64,000 bases of DNA from Acidicapsa acidisoli (lineage in GTDB: Bacteria > Acidobacteriota > Terriglobia > Terriglobales > Acidobacteriaceae). Location: NCBI RefSeq assembly GCF_025685625.1, contig NZ_JAGSYI010000001.1:496001-560000 (forward strand), given 5' to 3'. The position numbers and the translations under genes are program-made. Positions 35,944-44,525 of the stretch are shown here, in pieces. Position 1 is the first letter of the stretch, and each line of letters opens with the position of its first letter. The notes under the pieces were generated by a model. That model was not told the DNA's origin and did not search any database. It was given only the letters and a program-made list of their open reading frames with translations.

Positions 35944-37458
35944 ATGTCTACCGCTAACCTTAGCTTTACCGAATCCCATCTGCAGCGACGTGCCAAGATT
36001 GTGGCGACCCTCGGACCGGCTTCGAATACCGAGCCGGTTTTTCGCCAACTGGTTCGCGCCGGCCTGGATGTGGTTCGTCTCAATTTCTCGCATGGCACCC
36101 ATGAGGAAAAGCTCGCACTCATTCAGATGATTCGCAAGGTAAGCCGCGAGGAGCACAAGCCGCTCTGTATTCTCGGCGACCTGCAAGGACCCAAGATCCG
36201 CACCTCAAAGCTGGTGGATCACAAGCCGGTGATGCTGGTAGCCGGCGAAAAAATCACCATCACGCCGCGTGAAGTCGAAGGCACTGCGGCCCTCGTTGGC
36301 ACAACCTTCAAGACTCTGGCACAAAACGTCGAGGAAGGCTCGCGCATTCTGCTCTCCGATGGCCTGATTGAACTGCGTGTCCATCAGATCGATGGCGACG
36401 ATGTCATCTGCGAGATCATCAACGGCGGCAAGCTGGGTGAAAACAAGGGAATTAACTTGCCCGGCATCGCCGTCCGCGTCCCGTCTCTCACGGCAAAGGA
36501 CGACGTCGATCTCGAATTCGCGCTACGCGCCGGAGTCGACGCCATTGCCGTTTCCTTTGTCCGAACCGCGGAAGATATCAATCTGGTCCGCAATCGCGTG
36601 GCTGCCTACGGGGGAGTTACCTGGATCATCGCCAAGCTCGAAAAGCCCCAGGCCATCGAACATCTGGATGCCATTCTCCAGGTTGCCGACGGAATCATGG
36701 TCGCCCGCGGCGATCTCGGCGTCGAAGTTCCGCCCGAGAAAGTGCCCGCGCTCCAGAAACTCATCATTCGCCGCGCCGCCGACTACCGCAAGCCCGTCAT
36801 CACCGCGACACAAATGCTCGAATCGATGATCGATAACCCACGGCCCACCCGCGCCGAGGTCTCCGACGTCGCCAACGCCATCTACGATGGCACCGACGCC
36901 GTCATGCTCTCGGGCGAGTCCGCCATGGGTTCCTATCCCGTAGAGGCCGTCAAGATGATGGCCCGCATTGTCGCCGAAGCCGAAGACAACATCCTGGCGG
37001 CCCGAGCCGACGGCACCGCGCTCGTCCGCCCGCGCCATAAAACGCTCTCAGTCGCCGAGACGATCTGCGAAGCCACTGCTCACGCTGCCGAAGACCTCGA
37101 ACTGAAGGGCATCGCCATCTTCACCGAATCCGGCGCGACCGCCATCAAGCTGTCGAAATACCAGCCGAGCGCTCCTATCTATGCTTTCAGCTCGATCGAA
37201 GTCACCATCAACCGCCTCAACCTGCTCTGGGGAGTCGTCCCCGTCCACTGTGCCAAGGTGCAGACCACCGAAGCCATGGTCGAACTGGCGGAAACCCTGC
37301 TTGAGCAGTACAAATACGTCAAAAAGGGCGAAATCATCGCGCTCATTGCTGGAACCGGCACCAAATCCGGCAGCACCAACTTCCTTCGCCTGCACAAGCT
37401 CGGCGACCGCATTCACCGCACCTTCTTCGACCCCACCGCTGTCCCGGTCAGCGTGTAG
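35944..37458 (+). CDS. pyk: pyruvate kinase
   Basis: Converts phosphoenolpyruvate and ADP to pyruvate and ATP, the last step of glycolysis. The 504-residue protein has the barrel opening RRAKIVATLGPASNT, the FSHG motif (VVRLNFSHGTHEEK), the active-site lysine region WIIAKLEKPQAIEHLD, MVARGDLGVEVPPEKVP and the signature TATQMLESMIDNPRPTRAEVSDVANAIYDGTDAVMLSGESA. The C-terminal allosteric domain follows. GGAG lies before the ATG. A stable hairpin follows the stop. The length, slightly above the 470-480 typical of many bacteria, is due to the C-terminal domain. Confidence 0.96.
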   Translation: MSTANLSFTESHLQRRAKIVATLGPASNTEPVFRQLVRAGLDVVRLNFSHGTHEEKLALIQMIRKVSREEHKPLCILGDLQGPKIRTSKLVDHKPVMLVAGEKITITPREVEGTAALVGTTFKTLAQNVEEGSRILLSDGLIELRVHQIDGDDVICEIINGGKLGENKGINLPGIAVRVPSLTAKDDVDLEFALRAGVDAIAVSFVRTAEDINLVRNRVAAYGGVTWIIAKLEKPQAIEHLDAILQVADGIMVARGDLGVEVPPEKVPALQKLIIRRAADYRKPVITATQMLESMIDNPRPTRAEVSDVANAIYDGTDAVMLSGESAMGSYPVEAVKMMARIVAEAEDNILAARADGTALVRPRHKTLSVAETICEATAHAAEDLELKGIAIFTESGATAIKLSKYQPSAPIYAFSSIEVTINRLNLLWGVVPVHCAKVQTTEAMVELAETLLEQYKYVKKGEIIALIAGTGTKSGSTNFLRLHKLGDRIHRTFFDPTAVPVSV

Positions 37459-37474
37459 GTTTGCTCGATCAGAG

Positions 37475-37506
37475 CCGCCCAGGTCCATCCACTTTGACCT
37501 GGGCGG
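37475..37506. terminator. hairpin after pyk, related to the CCCAGGTC repeat family
   Basis: Perfect 11-bp arms CCGCCCAGGTC and GACCTGGGCGG around a ten-base loop, 16 bases after the pyk stop. The CCCAGGTC / GACCTGGG part equals the core of the REP palindromes. No T-tract follows, so it may be a REP remnant serving as transcript stabiliser or weak terminator. Confidence 0.55.
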
Positions 37507-37688
37507 AGACTCACGCCCGCCGCGCTGAACTCTCTTCATTCAGCGCTCCACCCAGCTAACTTCTCCTCGTAGAATCCTCCGGGCGCGGCACAGCTCTGAA
37601 CAATTGACATTGGGAGTACCCAGGGCTCGCTTTCGTAACATGGGATTGTATGTGGGCCCAGATGCAATCCGTCGCGAACCGCCAATTC

Positions 37689-38687
37689 CTAAGCTTTTTC
37701 CATCCGAACGTTATAACTGAACGGTCTCTCAATCACTCGTTGCACGACCCAGCCCGCCTCTTTGACGAGTGACTGGAACGCTTCGAGCGTGCGGGGCCGC
37801 GTGGCTATTCCATTGGTCCTCTGCGAAACTCGGACAACGTCGCCATCCCGCGTCACCGACCCCACAAGGAAGGCATCGGCCGCAGTTCCTTCATGAACGG
37901 CTGCCAGGATCGAAACGATTTCCCCATCCGAGCCATACTCAAACAAACCACCCTCTGAAGAGACAGCGCAAACCGCGCTCGTGGCCCTAAGATCTTCGAG
38001 AACCTGCCTCAACCTGCCCACCCTGGACCATTCAAATTCGAAATGCTGAAAAGCGACGGACAGGCCGCTGAGAGGTGCCCTGCGTCCACACAACGCCTCA
38101 ATCGCCCGATGCGCAAATGCCGGGCCTTCGGTATCAATATCCAGCACCGTGATCACAATTTCCAGGGACGCCAGCAGTGCGGAGTCCCGCGCATGAAGAC
38201 AAAGCAGTGCATTCCAGCTATCAGCCGCCACTCCGCCGCCAATATTGATCAAATGGAGCGCGCGTCCAGATTGATCGATTCGGTGTTCGTCAAAGCGGAG
38301 ACGCAGAATCCCGTCCGCAAGCAGATTCGCCATATCCTGAAGACGGAGACGCGTCGTGAAAGCAGGGAACGATGCGGCGATACGACGATCGATCGGACTT
38401 GTATCCGCCGCAAGATTATCGGGGCCCAATTTCAAAAGATAGGTTGCCATACCTGGTAGAAAACTTCCCGATGCAGCCATAAGAGCACTCCCAAACTTCG
38501 ACCGCTTCAAGGCCTCGCGGAGTGGTGCGGAAATTTCACCTGCTTGCATCGATTCGAAAACATATTGCTTAGACAGAGCAGCCAGTTCAGCATCACTTGT
38601 GCTCAACGCAAAAGCCGGGTGAGTTACATCGATAACAGGGAGCTTCACACCCTCCCGCGTAAGTGCATAAAGCACCGCATCCTCCAT
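37689..38687 (-). CDS. unrecognised 332-residue protein, possibly methyltransferase-like
   Basis: I do not recognise a specific family. The middle has HLINIGGGVAADSWNALLCL, a glycine-rich loop after a beta strand, followed at a suitable distance by IVITVLDIDTEGPAFAHRAIE, whose acidic residues could hold a ribose. This is the arrangement of class I SAM-dependent methyltransferases. No NPPY or similar substrate motif is seen, no signal peptide and no membrane segment. It is flanked by long intergenic stretches on both sides and is likely monocistronic. Methyltransferase activity is an inference of low strength. Confidence 0.7.
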   Translation of the reverse strand: MEDAVLYALTREGVKLPVIDVTHPAFALSTSDAELAALSKQYVFESMQAGEISAPLREALKRSKFGSALMAASGSFLPGMATYLLKLGPDNLAADTSPIDRRIAASFPAFTTRLRLQDMANLLADGILRLRFDEHRIDQSGRALHLINIGGGVAADSWNALLCLHARDSALLASLEIVITVLDIDTEGPAFAHRAIEALCGRRAPLSGLSVAFQHFEFEWSRVGRLRQVLEDLRATSAVCAVSSEGGLFEYGSDGEIVSILAAVHEGTAADAFLVGSVTRDGDVVRVSQRTNGIATRPRTLEAFQSLVKEAGWVVQRVIERPFSYNVRMEKA

Positions 38688-38813
38688 CTTGCCTCCTAGC
38701 GCGTGAATCGAATCCCTGTCGCGTCTGCAGCGTGAAGGTTCTTTAGTATTATATCACATTTGAGCTATCAACATCAACCCATAACGACTGCGGGTGGTGA
38801 GTCAATTTGAAGG

Positions 38814-38866
38814 GTACGGGCTTCAGCCCGTACATTAAGCCCAGCAATATAAAAGGGCTTTAGCCC
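38814..38866. repeat. pair of short GGGCT/AGCCC palindromes (dispersed-repeat type)
   Basis: GTACGGGCT with AGCCCGTAC (9-bp arms, two-base loop, 38814-38833) is followed by GGGCT with AGCCC (38855-38866). This layout of two GGGCT..AGCCC hairpins about 20 bases apart looks like an intergenic dispersed repeat. The remainder of the 434-base gap 38688-39121 shows nothing else I can name. Confidence 0.55.
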
Positions 38867-39121
38867 CTGAGGGTCGGTCTTTTTTCAAACTGACCCACTG
38901 CCCGACTGCGATCGCTAACCCACACAGTCGCAAAAGCTTCTTGATACAACACTGGTTCTCGAAGCCGCGATTCGTTTCCATGTCCTTGCACGCGACTGCC
39001 CCCTCATTCGTGCCACAAGGCCATAGACAGGACCATAGGGGAGAACGCTCCGACCTTTTCTAAATACATCATCCATTCACACTCCGCTCCTACACTTGCG
39101 CGCTGGAGGACAAAGCAAGCC

Positions 39122-39355
39122 ATGCCCGTTGAGATTTCAGAACTGGACGAGATGCAGAGCACCTACAAGGCAGCCGTAGACGATTGGGTCGCTGTCATCC
39201 GTGAGGAAGAAGCGTTGGCTTCGGTGAACCATAGCATCGCCGACGTCGACGCCTGGGAACACGTGCACGATCGGGAGGAAGCGGCGAGAAGCAAAGCAAA
39301 GGCCGCGAAACGTGCCTACGAAGACGCGCTCCGAAAGAATTTCTTCCACTTCTAA
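39122..39355 (+). CDS. small conserved charged helical protein
   Basis: The 77-residue protein is almost wholly helical and highly charged: MPVEISELDEMQSTYKAAVDDW at the start, then VIREEEALASVNHSIADVDAWEHVHDREEAARSKAKAAKRAYEDAL. It ends NFFHF. A coiled-coil dimer is likely. GGAGG lies upstream of the ATG with a long spacing of about 14 bases. I know of similar small proteins in Acidobacteriota only as hypothetical. No function can be given. Confidence 0.7.
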   Translation: MPVEISELDEMQSTYKAAVDDWVAVIREEEALASVNHSIADVDAWEHVHDREEAARSKAKAAKRAYEDALRKNFFHF

Positions 39356-39533
39356 GTCCGAGTCTAGGTCCGACTGCCCTGGATGAAACGGGCAACAGTC
39401 TTTGTCAGGCAATCTATGTAAGAAATCCCGCAATCGACACAAACAATCCGGCAAATTACATAAGATCTCTGGCGAATTGTGTTGTACCTGTGTTCCACAG
39501 GCTGCGTTGTGCCCTGCGATACTCTGAAGAGCT

Positions 39534-41594
39534 ATGGGGCGCATTCGCATTCTTTCTGACCAGGTGGCCAACCAGATCGCCGCTGGCGAGGTCGTCGACC
39601 GGCCAGCTTCAGTGGTCAAGGAGCTGCTGGAGAACGCGCTGGACGCCGGCGCCACTCGCATCCGTGTCGAGGTCGAAGCAGGCGGCCGCAAGCTGATCCG
39701 CATCACCGACAACGGCCATGGCATGAATCGCGACGATGCTCTGCTCGCCTTCGAGCGTCACGCCACCTCCAAACTCCGCACCGCAGACGACCTGCTCTCC
39801 ATCGCGACGCTGGGCTTTCGCGGTGAGGCGCTCCCTTCGATTGCGTCCGTATCTCGCGTTTTATTAGAGACTTGCGAGCCAGACTCCTCCGGAATTCGCA
39901 TAGAAATTGCGGGCGGAAAGATCCTGGCCGTTGACGATGCGGCCCTGCCCGCCGGGACGTCCATCGCCGTCCAGGACCTGTTCTTCAACACTCCGGCCCG
40001 GCGGAAATTTCTGCGGGCCGAGTCGACCGAACTCTCTCACGTGACAGCGCTCGTCACGCATTACGCCCTGGTTCACCCGGACAAGCACTTCGAACTGCTC
40101 TCAGCCACGCATACCCTGCTGCAAGCTCCTCCAGTGGTCCGATCTGCCGAACGCATCTATCAGATTTTTGGCGCGGAGACGCTGGGCCAGCTCCTGCCTG
40201 TCGCTGCCGAAGCCCCCCTCGAACACCCCGGTCTGCCGGAACCGCCTCCATGGAAACGCAATCCGGATGAACCGGTGCGCGAGCCCGGAACTCTGCGCCT
40301 GAGCGGCTTCTATTCCAAGCCGGAACTGCAAAAGCTCAACCGCAACTCGATCTATATCTTTGTCAATAAACGGCTTATCCGCGACCGCCTGCTGCTGCAC
40401 GCGATCAGCGAAGCCTATCGGAACATCATCCCTCCCACGTCTTTTCCGGTTGTTCTGCTCTTTCTCGAAATGCCACCCGAAGAGGTCGATGTCAACGTCC
40501 ACCCGGCCAAGACCGAGGTCCGATTCCGCCAGCAGAATCGGATTCACGACTTCGTCCGCGACAGCCTGCGCGCCGCCCTCGTCAGTTCGCGCCCGGCCGC
40601 AGGATTCCTGGCAGCGCTCGATTCCGCACCTGTCGCCTCGCCTACCCTGATGCCGTCGCCCGCCCCCCATCTGCCGCGACCGTCCGAAGACGCGCCGATT
40701 CCGCCAGGCCAGAATGGCGGAAATCCGGACGCGACTTTCCAGCTTTCTCCGCCGGTCTTGCCTCCTCTACCGAGGCCGCTGCCATTTCACCCAGAGACCA
40801 ATGAACCCGGACTTGAACCTGGCCTCGAGTCCACGCTGGAAAACTGGGCCGCTGCCGCGACAGCGCTATTCAGCCCGGCGGCGACAGCCCAGATCCCCTC
40901 CTGCGGGGACGAGGTACCAGTTCCGACGGCAGACGGTGCGACGCAGATGGCGGAGATGACCACCCGCGTTGAGATCCAGCGGGAGCAGGCCAATCTGAAC
41001 AGCCTGGGCTCGCTCCGGCCTCTCGGGCAGTTGCGCGACTCGTTCATTCTCGCGGTCAACGACGACGGCCTATGGATCATCGACCAGCATGTCGCCCACG
41101 AGAGGGTGCTCTTCGAAAAGATCCTGGCCAGCCGGGATGTTGAAGCCATCCAGCGCCAGCGGCTGCTCATGCCTCTGCTGGTTGACCTTCAGCCCTGGCA
41201 AATGGCCGTTTTTGCCGATATTGCCGACGAACTGGAGAAAAATGGCTTCGAAGCTGAGCCTTTTGGCCCCCGAACGCTGGCTGTCAAGGCCGCACCTGTC
41301 GGTTTGGAGGGTCGCGAACTGGAGCGGATGCTGACGGAAGTGATTGAACAGACAGGGGGTTCCGGCGCAAACTCGGCCCAGCGCAAAGACCTGGAGACAC
41401 TGCGGGGGCGCATTGCCGCCTCCATTGCGTGCCACTCCGCGATCAAGGTCAACACCCCTCTGGAATCCCAAAAAATGGATTGGCTATTAAAAGAATTATC
41501 AAAAACTAAATTTCCTACCAGTTGTCCCCATGGACGTCCAATAGCTTTGAGGTATTCTTGGAAGGAGATCCAGCGGGCCTTTCAGAGAATCTAA
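39534..41594 (+). CDS. mutL: DNA mismatch repair protein MutL
   Basis: Links mismatch recognition by MutS to strand removal. The 686-residue protein has the N-terminal GHKL ATPase (IAAGEVVDRPASVVKELLENALDAGA, DNGHGM, TLGFRGEALPSI, then VNVHPAKTEVRF). A proline-rich linker of about 150 residues follows, then a C-terminal dimerisation/endonuclease domain. The metal motif is D517QHVAHERVLFE, close to the DQHA(x)2E(x)4E consensus with Val for Ala, and ACHSAIK and SCPHGRP complete the site. So this MutL probably nicks DNA itself, as in bacteria without MutH. Next genes are a hypothetical protein and cmk on the same strand. Confidence 0.95.
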   Translation: MGRIRILSDQVANQIAAGEVVDRPASVVKELLENALDAGATRIRVEVEAGGRKLIRITDNGHGMNRDDALLAFERHATSKLRTADDLLSIATLGFRGEALPSIASVSRVLLETCEPDSSGIRIEIAGGKILAVDDAALPAGTSIAVQDLFFNTPARRKFLRAESTELSHVTALVTHYALVHPDKHFELLSATHTLLQAPPVVRSAERIYQIFGAETLGQLLPVAAEAPLEHPGLPEPPPWKRNPDEPVREPGTLRLSGFYSKPELQKLNRNSIYIFVNKRLIRDRLLLHAISEAYRNIIPPTSFPVVLLFLEMPPEEVDVNVHPAKTEVRFRQQNRIHDFVRDSLRAALVSSRPAAGFLAALDSAPVASPTLMPSPAPHLPRPSEDAPIPPGQNGGNPDATFQLSPPVLPPLPRPLPFHPETNEPGLEPGLESTLENWAAAATALFSPAATAQIPSCGDEVPVPTADGATQMAEMTTRVEIQREQANLNSLGSLRPLGQLRDSFILAVNDDGLWIIDQHVAHERVLFEKILASRDVEAIQRQRLLMPLLVDLQPWQMAVFADIADELEKNGFEAEPFGPRTLAVKAAPVGLEGRELERMLTEVIEQTGGSGANSAQRKDLETLRGRIAASIACHSAIKVNTPLESQKMDWLLKELSKTKFPTSCPHGRPIALRYSWKEIQRAFQRI

Positions 41595-41691
41595 ATTCTC
41601 CGGAGGGTGGCATTTTTACTCCCAAGGGAGAGAAATTGCCCGGCAAGTACGCCAGATCGTCTGCGTTGTCTGCCTAATCCATGCCCGGCTT

Positions 41692-41713
41692 TTCTCCGTC
41701 CCCTAACGGAGAA
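41692..41713 (+). terminator. hairpin between mutL and the next gene
   Basis: Arms TTCTCCGT and ACGGAGAA with a six-base loop, about 100 bases after the mutL stop. No T-tract follows. Possible weak terminator or leader structure of the gene at 41784. Confidence 0.35.
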
Positions 41714-41783
41714 CTGATTTCACCGGGATCTGGGCGGGGTGGTTTACGGCGTTTGCGATTCAGCCTGGAAATGAGGTTTATCT

Positions 41784-43685
41784 TTGACAGCAGAGCAGTT
41801 GGAAGCAGCGCGCGCCGAACGGATGCGCCAAAACGGACACGGGGCAATCAGCATTGAGGATGTCCGTACCTGGATCGAGGAGACGGGTCTTTGTATTTTC
41901 CTTCCTCGTTCCGCGCAGGCAGGCCAGTCAACTTTGACCTCGGCCACTGCCACCCCTACTTTCGTAGAGGCAGTTGCGGGCCAGCGAACCACCGAACCGA
42001 CTCTTGAATTGATCGCGGCAGCCGAGGCCTTGCTGGTCCGGCTGGAAGCCGAGGGTGTGGCTGTTCGCCTCAATCTCGCCGGGCAGCCCGGAGATCAGCC
42101 CGATTACGTGGTCGCCGGATGGGTTCTGCCTTATATCTATGCTCTTCGCGGAGACCGCGATTGGCGCCGTTCACCTCAGTTGACGGGGTCGCGCCAGGTT
42201 TCTCCGCTTGCCGTTCAGACCGCCAAGCAACTCGACTCCGCCAACATGTCCGCCACGCAGATTCGCGATGCCCTCGGCCGCGAGGTGACGGAAGCAGCCG
42301 TCTTGCGTGCTCTCCACGAGCTTTGGAAGCAGTTGCGTATCATTCCCGTGGTTCCCGAGGTCGGCACGCCGGCGCTGTGGCAGCCGTTGCGCCAGCGCTT
42401 CCAGAAGGCGATTGCTGAGGGCGCATCCACCTCGCAGGTCACTGCAATCTCGGTTCTTGCCTCAATCTATTTGCAGGCTGTCATCGCAGCGTCAATGGAG
42501 GACGTGGAGATGTTCCTGTCGCCGCTGACCTCGCGCAGCAAGATTCGGGAGGTAGTGCGTGGCCTGGCTGCAACCCGTCAGGTGCATACCACCACGATGG
42601 GCCATTCTCCGATGTTCTACGTCGCGGGAACTCTGCCGGAGTTCCCTGCAGTTCCCAGCTTCCAGATCAGCACTTCCCTGCCCTCCTATCGTAGTTCCGC
42701 CTATCTTGCTTCCTATCTGGGCCACGCGCACGACCACGACGAAGATCTGCACGAGCCTGCGCCTGGAAATGGACACCTTGCGGCCAGGAAGACTTCGGAA
42801 ACCGCCCTGCCAGCGTCCATCGCCCAACACCAGAACGGGGAGCTGTCCCTTTCTGCGAGGCACGACGAGTTAAGCCATGAGCTCGCCGCGGAACCTGTAG
42901 CTGAATCCAGAGTTCGTCCTTCGGCCATTTCTGCCAAGCCTCAGCCCTCGGCGAAGTCAGCCACGCCGCGGCCACGCCCGGCCAGAACGGCTGGCGCTGC
43001 GCATCCGCGAGAGCGCAACCGCACCGGCCTGGGCTCTGGAGAGTCTCGTTCCGGGACGGGCGGCGACCGCCGTCGCGCGCCCATGCCGCGGAGCACTGCT
43101 GCGAACGGCAGCAACTCACGCAGCGCCAGCGGACCTTCCCGTCCGGCGCGCAATGGCAGCTTCGGCAGTAATGGCAACGGAAACGGCGCACATCCGGCCA
43201 AGCCTGCCCACTCTGCAAGCGCGAAGAATGGACACGCACACGGATCAAATGGGTCGAATGGTAGCTCCAAACCGGCCCATGATGGTTGGACGGCGCGACA
43301 GAATGGCGCAAACGGTCACGGCGAAAAGAGCGTCGTGACGCGCCCCGGCAACAGGAACGGAAGCCAAGGCGCAGCAGGAGCGAAATCCAGCTCCGCGTCC
43401 GGTTTCAAATCCGGCCCGGCAAGCGGAGCCAGAGGTGCGAAAGCAGTTCGCGGCGAATCGCGAAATGGCAGCTCCACCGTTCGCTCCGGGTCCCATCCGG
43501 CTACCGGCCAGCGAGCTTCGACAGACAGCTCAAGCCGCAAGCCAGCGGCCAGCGCAGCGAAGCGGTACAGCTTCTCCGGGCAGGCGAAGCAGGCTCCAAA
43601 ACCGGCTTCCAAGACGGTCGCCCATTCCGGAGCCAAATCGCATTCGAAATCGGCTCATCCAACTGCATCCAAACGGCGCGGATGA
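41784..43685 (+). CDS. hypothetical protein with winged-helix-like N-terminus and long low-complexity tail
   Basis: The 633-residue protein starts at TTG after TGAGG. Residues 1 to about 300 are folded: a short helical region with EDVRTWIEETGLCIFLP, then QIRDALGREVTEAAVLRALHELWKQLRIIPV, which reads like a winged helix, and YVAGTLPEFP near the end; some likeness to HTH_42/YcaQ-type DNA glycosylases is possible but unproven. From about 340 onward the protein is a basic Gly/Ser/Asn/Lys/Ala-rich disordered tail ending HPTASKRRG. Its stop overlaps the cmk start (ATGA). Position after mutL hints at DNA or RNA handling. Confidence 0.7.
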   Translation: MTAEQLEAARAERMRQNGHGAISIEDVRTWIEETGLCIFLPRSAQAGQSTLTSATATPTFVEAVAGQRTTEPTLELIAAAEALLVRLEAEGVAVRLNLAGQPGDQPDYVVAGWVLPYIYALRGDRDWRRSPQLTGSRQVSPLAVQTAKQLDSANMSATQIRDALGREVTEAAVLRALHELWKQLRIIPVVPEVGTPALWQPLRQRFQKAIAEGASTSQVTAISVLASIYLQAVIAASMEDVEMFLSPLTSRSKIREVVRGLAATRQVHTTTMGHSPMFYVAGTLPEFPAVPSFQISTSLPSYRSSAYLASYLGHAHDHDEDLHEPAPGNGHLAARKTSETALPASIAQHQNGELSLSARHDELSHELAAEPVAESRVRPSAISAKPQPSAKSATPRPRPARTAGAAHPRERNRTGLGSGESRSGTGGDRRRAPMPRSTAANGSNSRSASGPSRPARNGSFGSNGNGNGAHPAKPAHSASAKNGHAHGSNGSNGSSKPAHDGWTARQNGANGHGEKSVVTRPGNRNGSQGAAGAKSSSASGFKSGPASGARGAKAVRGESRNGSSTVRSGSHPATGQRASTDSSSRKPAASAAKRYSFSGQAKQAPKPASKTVAHSGAKSHSKSAHPTASKRRG

Positions 43686-44440
43686 GGGATGATTCCGAGC
43701 GAATGAACTCCGTAGCTGGTCTCACTCCTTCAGAAAAAGCACCCAAAACCCGCCGCCCGATCATCGCCATCGATGGTCCGGCGGGCGCGGGTAAAAGCAC
43801 GATTGCCCGCCATCTGGCACGGTATTTTGGCCTTCTTAACCTGGAAACCGGAGCGATGTATCGCGCTTTTGCGCTGAAAGCACTCGCTTCGAACGCCTCA
43901 CTCGAAGATCTTCCTGCGCTGCTCGCTCTTGCGGCCAACACCAGCATCTATCTGGAACCGACGGGCGAGGGCAATCTTGTTTTTTTAGATGGCGTTGACG
44001 TCACGACACGGTTACGCGAGCCGCGCATAACGGATGGTGCTTCGCGGGTCAGCGTTCACCCACCAATTCGCGCCTGGATGGTGCGCCTTCAGCAGGACCT
44101 GGGTGCTGCCGGTGGGGTGGTCATGGAGGGTAGGGACATCGGGACCGTGGTCTTTCCCAATGCCGATGTCAAGATCTTCCTCGACGCTGCTCCGGAGGTT
44201 CGCGGACTGCGTCGATACGACCAGATGGACTCGGCAGCCGCGGCCGAGGTGCAGCCCGAGGAAGTCATTCGCGAGCTGCGCGCACGCGACGAGCGCGACC
44301 GCAATCGAGCCGATTCTCCGCTGAAACCCGCTGACGACGCGGTTCTGCTGGACTCGACGCATATGAGTCTGGAAGAAGTTGTCGGAAAGGTCGAAGCGAT
44401 CGTCACGGAAAAGCTTGCATTGGAGCCGTCGAAAGCCTAA
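43682..44440 (+). CDS. cmk: cytidylate kinase
   Basis: Phosphorylates CMP and dCMP with ATP. The Walker A motif is IDGPAGAGKSTIARHLA. The family motifs LETGAMYRAFALKAL, VVMEGRDIGTVVFPNADVKIFLDA and ELRARDERDRNRADSPLKPADDAVLLDSTHMSLEEVV are all present. The start is the ATG whose last bases form ATGA with the preceding gene's stop, giving 252 residues; an ATG seven codons later is equally plausible and nearer the usual 220-230 length. A clear hairpin terminator follows. Confidence 0.93.
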   Translation: MRDDSERMNSVAGLTPSEKAPKTRRPIIAIDGPAGAGKSTIARHLARYFGLLNLETGAMYRAFALKALASNASLEDLPALLALAANTSIYLEPTGEGNLVFLDGVDVTTRLREPRITDGASRVSVHPPIRAWMVRLQQDLGAAGGVVMEGRDIGTVVFPNADVKIFLDAAPEVRGLRRYDQMDSAAAAEVQPEEVIRELRARDERDRNRADSPLKPADDAVLLDSTHMSLEEVVGKVEAIVTEKLALEPSKA

Positions 44441-44464
44441 CGAACGAGATTAGAGTACAGAAAC

Positions 44465-44502
44465 AGAATGCCGGAATCCTCTTGCGAGAATTCCGGCATT
44501 CT
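44465..44502. terminator. intrinsic terminator after cmk, shared with the convergent DUF4097 gene
   Basis: A 13-bp stem, AGAATGCCGGAAT with ATTCCGGCATTCT, with a 12-base loop, followed on the plus strand by GCTCTTTTC. It lies between two convergent stop codons. Confidence 0.85.
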
Positions 44503-44525
44503 GCTCTTTTCAGCCTTTATTTGCC

